This document shows positions 8,475 through 16,367 of a DNA stretch of 64,000 nt, piece by piece. Both the position numbers and the translations under genes were made by a program. This stretch comes from JALCRY01 sp050946575 (GTDB lineage Bacteria > Bacillota > Clostridia > Peptostreptococcales > Anaerovoracaceae): contig JBMNVB010000002.1 of the NCBI GenBank assembly GCA_050946575.1, forward strand, positions 1 through 64,000. Reading direction: 5' to 3'. The notes below the pieces were generated by a model. The model searched no databases. It was not told the DNA's origin and saw only the letters and a list, made by a program, of their open reading frames with translations. Positions within the stretch are counted from its first letter, which is position 1, and the number at the start of each line of letters is the position of its first letter.

Positions 8475-9482
8475 TCAATGCGATGCAGCCTGAAGATCTT
8501 CAAATGAAATGCTCATGTCTTCCGGTTTTCCGACTTTTCTTGTTACCGGAAGGGGACCCTGATTGAAATTCAGACTGAGAACGCCCGGATTTGAATACTG
8601 TCCCGCAGGATCCGCAAGGTACTTGCACCCGATCAGCTGTTCGAGGTCGAGATCCGCGTATGCGATCCCTTCTTCGTCCGGAGCAAGTTCGTCGCCGATC
8701 GAAAGGCCGTTCGGCCCGAAGATCCTTGTGTGACCGCTGCCTACCTGCATAAACGAACGCTGGAAATCGTTCTCCGCGATCGTGTCCATCATTTCCTGAG
8801 TGTAGATCTGACTGATCATGATGCAGAATGTCTGAGTCGCGATCGCATAGTACCTTGCGAGCGTTTCGCACGGGATCGCGGCCATGAGCGCGTTCTCATC
8901 AGGAAGGAACGACGGCCATGAAGAAACGTGTACCTGTTCGTTCATGGAGTTCATCGCGGCGATGTTGAGAGGCACTATGTGCTCCCAGCACATGAGTCCG
9001 CCGAGACGGCCGATCTCTGTGTCGAACACCGGCATCATGCTGCCGTCGCCTTCGCCCCATACGATCCTTTCAGAGCTTGACGGCTTGAGCTTGCGGTGCT
9101 TGCCCATAAAATTGCCTCTCGGATCGAACCACAGCTGGGCGAGATAAAGGCTTCCGCCTTCTCTTTCCGTCCCCGAAACGCAGACATAGACTTCGTTTCT
9201 CTTTGCGGCATCCGCGAGGCGGGCCATCGCCGGCCCTGGTATCTCTATTGCGTTCTTATACAGTCTTTCATAATACTTCTGTCCGTAGACGCACGGATCA
9301 CCCATCCAGATCCACCAGGGATATCCCGGGATGAACCCTTCAGGGAAGGCCACGAGCTTCGCTCCGTTCGAAGCCGCCTCGTCTATGAAACTGCACGTCT
9401 TTTCCACCGTAGCATCCAGATCGAGATATACGGGCGCTGCCTGGACTGCGGCTGCTTTGAATTTCGGGTACTTCTTTTCCAT
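8475..9482 (-). CDS. Nitrilase (aliphatic/arylacetonitrilase type)
   Basis: Carbon-nitrogen hydrolase converting a nitrile to the carboxylic acid and ammonia. The Glu-Lys-Cys triad is visible: E48 (AFPEGF), K131 (KHRKLKP) and C165 (GLMCWEH). The CWE sequence after the nucleophile is typical of true nitrilases rather than amidases. Length 335 is normal for the family. The start is taken at the ATG at 9482, which has a GGAGG upstream; 11 more in-frame codons upstream lack one. It is transcribed away from the 2-oxoacid oxidoreductase operon and shares its intergenic control region, so coordinated regulation is likely. The natural substrate cannot be read from sequence. Cyanide hydratase is a less likely alternative. 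Confidence 0.85.
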   Translation of the reverse strand: MEKKYPKFKAAAVQAAPVYLDLDATVEKTCSFIDEAASNGAKLVAFPEGFIPGYPWWIWMGDPCVYGQKYYERLYKNAIEIPGPAMARLADAAKRNEVYVCVSGTEREGGSLYLAQLWFDPRGNFMGKHRKLKPSSSERIVWGEGDGSMMPVFDTEIGRLGGLMCWEHIVPLNIAAMNSMNEQVHVSSWPSFLPDENALMAAIPCETLARYYAIATQTFCIMISQIYTQEMMDTIAENDFQRSFMQVGSGHTRIFGPNGLSIGDELAPDEEGIAYADLDLEQLIGCKYLADPAGQYSNPGVLSLNFNQGPLPVTRKVGKPEDMSISFEDLQAASH

Positions 9483-9680
9483 TGAAATGCCTCCCTGTTT
9501 TAATATATGCATCATTATTAACTATAGTGAAACAATAATTTTACATGATAATACAACAACCGTTAAATAGTGTCAAGCGTTTCATTAAAGGAACTTGAAT
9601 TTTCTGAACAGGAAGAACCCAAAAATTTCAATGGTTCCAGCTTATCGTGCGAAAATTTATTATTTTTTTCATATAAGTGA

Positions 9681-9710
9681 TTGACAAAGTGAACGTCGCG
9701 GTGGTATAAA
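9681..9710 (+). promoter_or_regulatory. Promoter of the 2-oxoacid:ferredoxin oxidoreductase operon
   Basis: TTGACA (9681-9686), 18-base spacer, TATAAA (9705-9710). The next gene starts 126 bases downstream. Confidence 0.7.
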
Positions 9711-9739
9711 GTAATTGTAAAGTTCGTATAACAAAATAA

Positions 9740-9760
9740 CTGTTTCGATATACGAAACAG
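9740..9760. promoter_or_regulatory. Palindromic operator, IclR type
   Basis: Perfect 8-bp inverted repeat CTGTTTCG / CGAAACAG around the core ATATA, about 25 bases after the expected transcription start. IclR-family regulators commonly bind GTTTC(N)nGAAAC palindromes, and an IclR gene lies at the end of this cluster with a degenerate copy of the site before it. Binding is inferred. Confidence 0.6.
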
Positions 9761-9835
9761 CAGAAATGCCGAAAGGATCCGAAATCGCGCCGGAATTTTC
9801 CGGAACAGATCCCTGGCAGAGAGGAGCAGCATAAG

Positions 9836-10378
9836 ATGAAAGAAATTCGACTGCATGGACGCGGAGGACAGGGAGTCGTAAAGGCTTCCCAGATCGTTGT
9901 CAGAGCCGCGGTAGCAGGAGACAGCTACAGTCAGTTCATTCCGTTCTTCGGTGTAGAAAGAAAGGGATCGCCGGTGTTCGGCTATCTTCGTATTTCGGAT
10001 TCCGAGATCAGAAGGAAGACACAGATCTACGAGCCGGATGTATTGGTTATAATGGATGATTCTCTTGTTTCGCTTCCGGCTACATATGACGGCCTGAAAG
10101 AAGGAGGGATCATAGTTATCAATTCGACGAAGTCTGATGAGGAACTTCAGATCCCTTCACAGGCGGGTCCTGTTACGAAGGTGGACGCGACAGGCATCTC
10201 CGCGAAACTCTTCGGAAGGAACATCCCGAACACGGCGATGCTCGGAGCTTTTGTAAAGGCTACAGGCCTTGTAGACAAAGAGCTTCTGTTCGAAGAAATC
10301 GAGAAGACGTTCGGAGCTGACAACCGCAAGGCTGCGGAGACGGCTTTTGAACAGGCAGTTACTGAAGAGCGTAATTAA
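9836..10378 (+). CDS. 2-oxoacid:ferredoxin oxidoreductase, gamma subunit
   Basis: A 180-residue protein matching the gamma domain of pyruvate/2-ketoisovalerate ferredoxin oxidoreductases. It has the N-terminal GRGGQGVVKASQIV motif, the FGVERKGSPVFGYLRIS segment and a C-terminal NTAMLGAFVKATGL motif. It starts a four-gene operon in the order gamma, delta, alpha, beta, the order known for four-subunit PorCDAB/VorCDAB enzymes. The complex oxidatively decarboxylates a 2-oxoacid to an acyl-CoA and CO2, passing electrons to ferredoxin. GAGGAG precedes the ATG. Which oxoacid (pyruvate, branched-chain or aryl) is used cannot be decided from this subunit. Confidence 0.88.
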   Translation: MKEIRLHGRGGQGVVKASQIVVRAAVAGDSYSQFIPFFGVERKGSPVFGYLRISDSEIRRKTQIYEPDVLVIMDDSLVSLPATYDGLKEGGIIVINSTKSDEELQIPSQAGPVTKVDATGISAKLFGRNIPNTAMLGAFVKATGLVDKELLFEEIEKTFGADNRKAAETAFEQAVTEERN

Positions 10379-10393
10379 GGGAGGAGGATAAAA

Positions 10394-10663
10394 ATGGCTC
10401 AGTATGAATATAAGACTCCTATAGGTAATGACGGGATGTACGTGCTCGATACCGCCAGCTGGCGCATCGTACGTCCGGTAATGGACAAGTCAAAGTGCAT
10501 TGAATGCGGCATGTGTCTCGCTTACTGCCCGGTGCGCGCTATAGTCGGAACTGAAGACAAGAAGTTCAAGATCACTTATGATTACTGCAAGGGCTGCGGG
10601 ATATGCGCAGAAGAATGTCCAAAGCAGGCTATTGATATGATACCGGAAGGAGAGGCAGAGTAA
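10394..10663 (+). CDS. 2-oxoacid:ferredoxin oxidoreductase, delta subunit (2[4Fe-4S] ferredoxin)
   Basis: An 89-residue ferredoxin-like subunit with two cluster motifs, CIECGMCLAYCP and CKGCGICAEECP, each the classical CxxCxxCxxxCP. It relays electrons from the catalytic alpha/beta core to free ferredoxin. The N-terminal extension of about 35 residues before the first motif is typical of delta subunits rather than free ferredoxins. The gene has a GGGAGGAGG ribosome binding site, follows the gamma gene by 15 bases, and its stop overlaps the alpha start (TAATG), suggesting coupling. Confidence 0.92.
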   Translation: MAQYEYKTPIGNDGMYVLDTASWRIVRPVMDKSKCIECGMCLAYCPVRAIVGTEDKKFKITYDYCKGCGICAEECPKQAIDMIPEGEAE

Positions 10664-11853
10664 TGAAAAAGAGAAAGGTACTTACAGGAAACTATTCCGC
10701 TGCAGAAGCGGCGGCGCTCTGCCGTCCGGACCTCATCGCGGCTTATCCTATCACGCCGCAGAGTTCGGTAGTAGAACATCTGGCAGAGTTCGTACATGAC
10801 GGGAAAATCGATTCTAAGATGGTACAGGTAGAGAGTGAGCACTCCGCGATGAGCGTGCTGCAGGGTGCAGCGGCGGCCGGTGGCCGTGTGTTCACGGCGA
10901 CGAGCGCTCAGGGACTCGCATTGATGTATGAACCGTACTTCAGAATGTCCACGCTCCGTTTCCCGATGGTAATGGCCATCGCCACGAGAGAAATGACATC
11001 GCCTGAAACAGTATGGAGCGGCCAGCAGGACGCTATCTCCGTGAGAGACGCCGGCTGGATCCAGATGTTCTGCGACAGCAACCAGGAGATCGTAGACATG
11101 GTTATCCAGGGCTACATGATCGCAGAGGACAAGAGGGTCCTTATCCCTGTGAACGTATGCTACGACGGATTCTACAGTTCGCATCTTACGGAGGGTCTGT
11201 TCCTTCCTACGCAGGAAGAAGTGGATGACTTCCTTCCTCCTATCGACCGCCACTGCCATCCGACTCTCGATCCTGAGGATCCGCTGTCGCTGGACCCGAT
11301 GACACCGGGAGAGCTGATGCTCAAATACAGGAAGAATCATCTCGAGGCCATGAATGCTGCGCTCGACGTAATAGAAGAAGTAGACAAGAAGTTCGCGGAC
11401 AAGTTCGGCCGTTCGTACGGCGGAGCGATCGAAGAATACCGCACGGAAGACGCTGACGTCGTCATCGTGACGATCGGCGGAATGACCGGTACAGGTAAAG
11501 ACGCTGTCGATATCGCAAGAGAGAACGGCATAAAGGCGGGACTTGTGAAACTCCGTTTCATCCGTCCGTTCCCGGCGAAGAGAATCGCTCAGGCGCTCTC
11601 CGGCAAGAAGGCGTTCTGCGTGATCGACAGAAGCTGCTGCTTCGGATGGAGCCAGGGCCCGATGCATATGGAAGTCAAGGCCGCTCTCGCGGACGTAGAC
11701 GAGAAATATGCGCACTTCTCGGCGATCGGAGGACTCGGCGGAGCTGATATCTCCCTGAAGGATATCCTCGATACGATCAAAGTACTGGATGCTGTAAAGA
11801 ACGAGCCGGGTGAGAAAGAGACCCGCTGGTTCATCGATGATAAGGAGGCATAG
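10663..11853 (+). CDS. 2-oxoacid:ferredoxin oxidoreductase, alpha subunit
   Basis: A 396-residue alpha subunit with the AYPITPQSSVVEHLAEF motif (the TPP pyrimidine-binding domain of this family), the ESEHSAMSVLQGAAAAGGR segment and a C-terminal domain II with VKLRFIRPFP. In the working enzyme it pairs with the beta subunit, which carries the diphosphate-binding site. It overlaps the delta gene by one base and is followed two bases later by the beta gene. The sequence around the substrate pocket is not diagnostic to me. Pyruvate, 2-oxoisovalerate and aryl-oxoacid relatives are all possible. Confidence 0.9.
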   Translation: MKKRKVLTGNYSAAEAAALCRPDLIAAYPITPQSSVVEHLAEFVHDGKIDSKMVQVESEHSAMSVLQGAAAAGGRVFTATSAQGLALMYEPYFRMSTLRFPMVMAIATREMTSPETVWSGQQDAISVRDAGWIQMFCDSNQEIVDMVIQGYMIAEDKRVLIPVNVCYDGFYSSHLTEGLFLPTQEEVDDFLPPIDRHCHPTLDPEDPLSLDPMTPGELMLKYRKNHLEAMNAALDVIEEVDKKFADKFGRSYGGAIEEYRTEDADVVIVTIGGMTGTGKDAVDIARENGIKAGLVKLRFIRPFPAKRIAQALSGKKAFCVIDRSCCFGWSQGPMHMEVKAALADVDEKYAHFSAIGGLGGADISLKDILDTIKVLDAVKNEPGEKETRWFIDDKEA

Positions 11854-11855
11854 TA

Positions 11856-12761
11856 ATGAGCTATATAGATATTCTTCGTGAATCTGAAGATCTTGTCACG
11901 CCGGGAATGTCCGCATGTCAGGGCTGCGGAGGAGAACTCATCCTCAGAACGCTTCTTCAGGTAGCAGGCAAAAACACGATCATAAACATTCCGCCGGGCT
12001 GCATGGCCGGAGCCGGCGTAGTAGGCTGGAGCCATTCGAACGGGCTCAAGGTGCCTGTACACATCCCTCTGCTGACGAACGTTGCGTCGTTCATGTCGGG
12101 TCTGTCCGAGATGTATCAGCGTTACGGCCGCGAGGATGTCAACATCGTAGGTCTCTCCGGAGACGGCGGCACGGCTGACGCCGGATTCCAGGCTCTTTCG
12201 GGGGCTGCGGAGAGAGGCGAACACATGCTGTACGTCTGCTACGACAATGAAGGCTATATGAACACAGGCTATCAGCGCAGTTCCACGACGTCGCTCAGCT
12301 CGAGAACGAGCACGACGCCGCTCGGCAAGAAAATACACGGAAAGACGCAGCAGCAGAAATATGTGCCTCTTATCATAGCAATGCACAATGTAGAGTACTG
12401 CGCCACGGCTTCTCCGTCGAACATGCCTGATATGGTAAGAAAGATGCAGAAGGGCATCGAGGCAAGCAAGAAGGGCTTCGCGTATCTGCATGTATTCTCA
12501 CCGTGCCCGACAGGCTGGGGCTATGCTCCAAACATGGGCATCACTGTCGCGAGAAATGCTGTCAAGTCGAACATGTTCCCGCTTTGGGAAGCTGACAGGG
12601 GCGTGTTCACGCTTAACGACGAGAACAAGAATCCTATCAGCGTGGCTGAATTCGTCAAGGGCATCGGCAAATTCAAGGATATCCCTGAAGAAGACGTGAA
12701 TGCTATTCAGAACATGGTAGACGAGCGCTTTGAAAAGATCAAGCGCCTGGCAGGCAAATAG
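11856..12761 (+). CDS. 2-oxoacid:ferredoxin oxidoreductase, beta subunit
   Basis: A 301-residue beta subunit. The thiamine diphosphate/Mg site is visible as GDGGTADAGFQALSGAAERG followed by YDNEGYMNTGYQRSS. N-terminal cysteines (SACQGCGGELILR, and a third in IPPGCMAG) plus a later Cys near EYCATASPSNMPDM fit the proximal [4Fe-4S] cluster of the family. It completes the gamma-delta-alpha-beta set. The KTQQQKYVPLIIAMHNVEY segment is shared by pyruvate-type beta subunits, a mild argument for a small 2-oxoacid substrate. Confidence 0.9.
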   Translation: MSYIDILRESEDLVTPGMSACQGCGGELILRTLLQVAGKNTIINIPPGCMAGAGVVGWSHSNGLKVPVHIPLLTNVASFMSGLSEMYQRYGREDVNIVGLSGDGGTADAGFQALSGAAERGEHMLYVCYDNEGYMNTGYQRSSTTSLSSRTSTTPLGKKIHGKTQQQKYVPLIIAMHNVEYCATASPSNMPDMVRKMQKGIEASKKGFAYLHVFSPCPTGWGYAPNMGITVARNAVKSNMFPLWEADRGVFTLNDENKNPISVAEFVKGIGKFKDIPEEDVNAIQNMVDERFEKIKRLAGK

Positions 12762-12784
12762 AGATTTCTCGGAAAGGCGAAAAA

Positions 12785-13723
12785 ATGAAGATTGCGGTTA
12801 TCGGATCCGGAGCTATGGGCCTTCTGTTCGGCGCAAAGCTCTCGGAAGCGGGAAACGACGTCACGATGGTGGACGTAGTACCCGCGGTCATTGAAAAGTT
12901 AAACAAGTCAGGCATCACCCTGAAATTCGGCGACGATGAAAAGACGATACCTGTCAAGGCATCATTCGCCGAAGATATGAAGGAGAAGGTCGATCTGGCT
13001 ATCCTGTTTACAAAAACGATATATTCGAAGTCGGCTCTCGACGCGTGCCATACTTATGTAGGAGACGACACGTGGATGATGACGATGCAGAACGGACTCG
13101 GAAATATCGAGCTCATCCAGAATTATGTGGATGAAGACAAGATAGTCGCCGGTGTAACGACATTCGACTCCGATCTGATCGAACCGGGACATACCGTTTC
13201 GAGCGGGAAGGGCTATCTGAAGATAATGTCGGCGAACGGAAAAATGAGTCCTGAACTGGAAAAAATCAACCAGACTCTCGACGATGCCGGTCTCGGCAGC
13301 AAGATAGTTGAAGACGTTATGGTCGCGATCTGGGAAAAGGTAGCGTTCAACGCCGCCATCAATGCGACGACAGCTGTGTGTCATATCCCTTGCGGCGGTA
13401 TGGCAGCGACTCCAGAGAGCACAGCGCTTGTCTACAAGATAGCGGACGAGACGTGCCGCATAGCGAACGCTCACGGCGTGAAAGCCGACGCTGATTCGGT
13501 AAAGGCCACGCTCAAGTCGACTATCTTCGAACTGCACAAGACCCACTTCACATCAATGGCGCAGGACGTTCTGAGGAAACGTAAGACAGAAGCCGCGTTC
13601 ATCAGCGGCGGTATATGGAAGAAGGCACAGGAGATCGGCCTGGAGGCGCCTTATAACGAAACATTGTATTGCCTCCTGCACACTATAGAAAATACCTATG
13701 ACCTGCAGAAGAGCGAAATGTAA
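12785..13723 (+). CDS. 2-dehydropantoate 2-reductase family oxidoreductase
   Basis: A 312-residue NAD(P)-dependent reductase of the ApbA/PanE family. The N-terminal Rossmann motif is GSGAMG (8-13), followed by QNGLGN; the catalytic lysine lies in WEKVAFNAAINATTAV and the C-terminal substrate-binding domain is present. The classical role is reduction of ketopantoate for pantothenate synthesis. No other pantothenate gene is nearby, and it follows the oxidoreductase operon by 23 bases, so it may instead reduce a 2-oxoacid of this catabolic island to the 2-hydroxyacid. That substrate shift is inference. PanE is therefore not assigned as symbol. Confidence 0.8.
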   Translation: MKIAVIGSGAMGLLFGAKLSEAGNDVTMVDVVPAVIEKLNKSGITLKFGDDEKTIPVKASFAEDMKEKVDLAILFTKTIYSKSALDACHTYVGDDTWMMTMQNGLGNIELIQNYVDEDKIVAGVTTFDSDLIEPGHTVSSGKGYLKIMSANGKMSPELEKINQTLDDAGLGSKIVEDVMVAIWEKVAFNAAINATTAVCHIPCGGMAATPESTALVYKIADETCRIANAHGVKADADSVKATLKSTIFELHKTHFTSMAQDVLRKRKTEAAFISGGIWKKAQEIGLEAPYNETLYCLLHTIENTYDLQKSEM

Positions 13724-13735
13724 TAACCCATGATT

Positions 13736-13784
13736 CGGGTATCACCGGAGGGAGAGCACAGGCTCTCCCGTCCGGATAAACCCG
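13736..13784 (+). other. Long structured hairpin after the oxidoreductase operon
   Basis: Nested stems CGGGT/ACCCG, CCGGA/TCCGG and GGGAGAGC/GCTCTCCC with loop ACAG. There is no T-run afterwards, so it is either a processed 3' end, a Rho-dependent stop or part of an unknown structured RNA. The rest of the 422-base gap (13724-14145) contains no gene I can support. It also holds a 6-bp GCCGGC repeat (14096-14101 / 14115-14120) before the MFS ribosome binding site. Confidence 0.4.
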
Positions 13785-14145
13785 GATAATTATGCATCTC
13801 AGAATCCTGAAGAGAGGGATCGGGATGAGTAAGAAATAATCAGCATATCCGTTTATTCATGCCCGGCAGACGCATCTGAGCGGGGCCTGAGGATACGCCG
13901 TATCCACTCTATAATCTCTTGCAACAACAGAAACTCACCTTTCAGACATTATGACAAAGTTTTAGCTGATATCCATGAAATCCTGTTCACCGTCATAATG
14001 GCCGGATTTACGGCAATAGGATATGCAGATAATAACAGCGGGAAGAAGCTTCCTGAAACAACATACAACATATTATTAAAATCAGATTCTGTGATGCCGG
14101 CGCATCTCATTTCTGCCGGCAGATGATCGGGAAAGGAGACCTTTT

Positions 14146-15345
14146 ATGACAAACACTGCAAAACATCACTCACCATGGCTGATACTGGTCATAATGCTTA
14201 TATCCATGATGGCGGGAGCTATGTGCATGAACAAAGTTTCTCCCGTGCTCTCATACATGGTAGAAGATCTGGGAATAACGAGCAGCGCACAGTCAGGTCT
14301 CCTTATCTCGATCTTCACATTCACAGGCATATTACTGTCGATCCCGATGGGCGTTCTGATTACAAAGTACGGGACTTACAAGACCGGACTGTTTTCACTG
14401 CTCGCTCTGATAATAGGATCCATTCTCGGCGCGATCGCTCCTAATTACGGCGTGATGCTCGTCAGCAGACTTATCGAGGGCATCGGACTCATGTTCCTCG
14501 GAGCCATAGGGCCGGCCGCAGTCGCGGTATCGTTTGCCGGGAGGAAGTCCGGAACGGCTATGGGACTGCTCATGTGCTACATGTCCTTCGGTCAGATACT
14601 GGCGCTCAATTTAGCACCGATAATGGCTGAAAACGGTTCGTGGAGAAATTTCTGGCAGTTCAGCGCAGTTTTCGGGATCGTAGCTCTCGTTCTGTGGATC
14701 ATCTTCATACGCGGGTTCGATGATGCGAACAGCGGTGAGGGAGAAAAAGTCGAAGATTCAACTCCGACTGCGACGGCAACACTTTCCGACGTTATGAAGA
14801 ACGGCAGCGTATGGCTCATATGCATCACGTTCATGATATACATGCTCGTGCACTTCGGAGTATTCAGCTACCTTCCGACATACATGACACAGGTGGGCGG
14901 TATTGATGCTACAAAGGCGGGAACGCTTACAAGCATTGCCAGCCTCGTGGGAATTCCTATCGGAATACTCGGCGGAGTCATCGCCGACAAGAGCGGTTCT
15001 ATAAAGAAGCCTCTCACGGGGACTGTCATCCTGTTCGCCATACTTGTCGCAGTGACGCCGATGTTCTCGGCAAAGAGTTATTTCCTGTATGTGCTCCTGT
15101 ACGGAATAGTGGCGATGGCCGAGGCCGGACTCAGTTTCACGGCGGTCACGAAAGTCGTTCCGACAGTGCAGAGCGCTGTGGCATCCGCTACGCTCAATAT
15201 GGCTCAGTGGATAGGCGCGTTCCTCAGCACGATAGTTTTCGGCGCACTGCTGGATGCGTTCGGCTGGAATACGACATTCCACGTAATGGCTGCCATAGCG
15301 GTGATCGGTGTGCTGACATCAGCCTTTAACAGAAAGCTTCAGTAA
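14146..15345 (+). CDS. MFS transporter, probably for an organic anion
   Basis: A 399-residue major facilitator with 12 predicted membrane helices split by a hydrophilic central loop (about 195-215, EKVEDSTPTATATLSDVMKN). The MFS signature-like segment GVLITKYGTYKTG follows helix 2. The overall look is of the CynX/NimT or oxalate/formate-like subfamilies. A GGGAAAGGAG ribosome binding site lies before the ATG. It sits between the 2-oxoacid enzymes and a second C-N hydrolase, so it probably imports or exports the nitrile-, amide- or acid-type compound handled by the island. Specificity is unknown. Confidence 0.8.
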   Translation: MTNTAKHHSPWLILVIMLISMMAGAMCMNKVSPVLSYMVEDLGITSSAQSGLLISIFTFTGILLSIPMGVLITKYGTYKTGLFSLLALIIGSILGAIAPNYGVMLVSRLIEGIGLMFLGAIGPAAVAVSFAGRKSGTAMGLLMCYMSFGQILALNLAPIMAENGSWRNFWQFSAVFGIVALVLWIIFIRGFDDANSGEGEKVEDSTPTATATLSDVMKNGSVWLICITFMIYMLVHFGVFSYLPTYMTQVGGIDATKAGTLTSIASLVGIPIGILGGVIADKSGSIKKPLTGTVILFAILVAVTPMFSAKSYFLYVLLYGIVAMAEAGLSFTAVTKVVPTVQSAVASATLNMAQWIGAFLSTIVFGALLDAFGWNTTFHVMAAIAVIGVLTSAFNRKLQ

Positions 15346-15355
15346 GGAGGTTCAA

Positions 15356-16282
15356 ATGAAAGATATAGTTAATATCGCTACTGTGAATTTCAGCCCTGTA
15401 TGGGGTGACAGCAAGCGCAATATGTCCAGGATAGTGGAGTATACTGAGGCGGCGGCCCTTCGCGGCGCGCAGATCGTGGCTTTCCCTGAGACGGCTCTTA
15501 CGGGCTACGATATCGAGGAAGGGGAGATCCCACGCGAAGAACTGATGCAGCGCAGGCTCGCGGAAACCGCGGACGGTCCTGCCGTCACGGCGGTCTGCGA
15601 GGTCACGAAGAAATACGGGATCTACGCTATATTCGGCTTTGCCGAGAGAGACATGGACGATAAATCCAAGGTGTATAATGCATGCGCCGTATGCGGACCG
15701 GAAGGCTATATAGGCAGCTGCAGGAAGATCCATCTTCCGTTTGCGGAATCGCTTTGGGCCGACCCCGGTGAAACGCCGTTCCTGTTCGATACGCCGTGGG
15801 GACCCGTCGGAGTAGGCATCTGCTATGATTTCTACAGCTTCCCTGAGATCTCGCGTTACGCGAGGGCCATGGGCGCGCGGCTGTTCATAAACTGCACGGC
15901 GATCTGCACTCTGGAATCTCCGGGTGCGGGCGGATATCTCGGAAATCTGAGCATAAAATACCATGCAATGAACAATAATATGTTTATTGTTTCATCGAAC
16001 CTCTGCGGGCTTGACAAGGTTTCCTGGTTCATGGGAGGATCCAGCATAGTCGGACCATCGTCGACAATGACAGAAGTCGAATACTATGCCGGCAAGCCGT
16101 TCCTTGAAGACGGAGCCGACGAAAGCGGCATCAATGCTGCGACCGTCGATCTTTCGTGCACTCGTCATTCGTTCCTTGACAGCGTCTGGGCAGGCGGCAT
16201 AGAAAAATGCGACTGGAGGCCGGACCGCTACATCGAGTGGCTTAAGAATGCGCAGGAAACTGACTACTGGAAAAATCATTAG
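15356..16282 (+). CDS. Carbon-nitrogen hydrolase (amidase-type, nitrilase superfamily)
   Basis: A 308-residue enzyme with the Glu-Lys-Cys triad E45 (AFPETALTGY), K124 (SCRKIHLPF) and C156 (VGICYDFYSFPE). The CYD sequence after the nucleophile is typical of amidases, carbamoylases and omega-amidases rather than nitrilases. It starts 11 bases after the MFS gene behind AAGGAGG, so the two are probably cotranscribed. Together with the nitrilase, the cluster has two hydrolases that can release a carboxylate and ammonia. One possibility is hydrolysis of a 2-oxoacid amide. The substrate is not readable from sequence. Confidence 0.85.
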   Translation: MKDIVNIATVNFSPVWGDSKRNMSRIVEYTEAAALRGAQIVAFPETALTGYDIEEGEIPREELMQRRLAETADGPAVTAVCEVTKKYGIYAIFGFAERDMDDKSKVYNACAVCGPEGYIGSCRKIHLPFAESLWADPGETPFLFDTPWGPVGVGICYDFYSFPEISRYARAMGARLFINCTAICTLESPGAGGYLGNLSIKYHAMNNNMFIVSSNLCGLDKVSWFMGGSSIVGPSSTMTEVEYYAGKPFLEDGADESGINAATVDLSCTRHSFLDSVWAGGIEKCDWRPDRYIEWLKNAQETDYWKNH

Positions 16283-16367
16283 ACGGTATTTCTGATATAA
16301 TAAATAAATAAGCGAGAGAGCCGTTGACGGCCTCTGCGCCATACTTGCAGGAGAGGAATAAGACATC

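Larger units (their letters stand above)
9483..9835. other. Divergent control region between nitrilase and oxidoreductase operon
   Basis: An AT-rich 353-base spacer without a gene. It holds the ribosome binding site and presumed promoter of the nitrilase (minus strand), a good plus-strand promoter (9681-9710) and a palindromic operator (9740-9760). A half-site with a similar core (TTGTTTCA then CTATA on the minus strand, about 9521-9538) lies close to the nitrilase start. I see no RNA gene in it. Confidence 0.5.

Noticed and set aside
10582..11715. Minus-strand frame opposite the oxidoreductase alpha gene (377 codons)
   Set aside because: Shadow of a strongly conserved plus-strand gene; no recognisable domain.
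13736..13784. Glycine or other known riboswitch
   Set aside because: The GGGAGAGC element caught my eye, but conserved core sequences of the glycine class are not present and the structure is a single extended hairpin.
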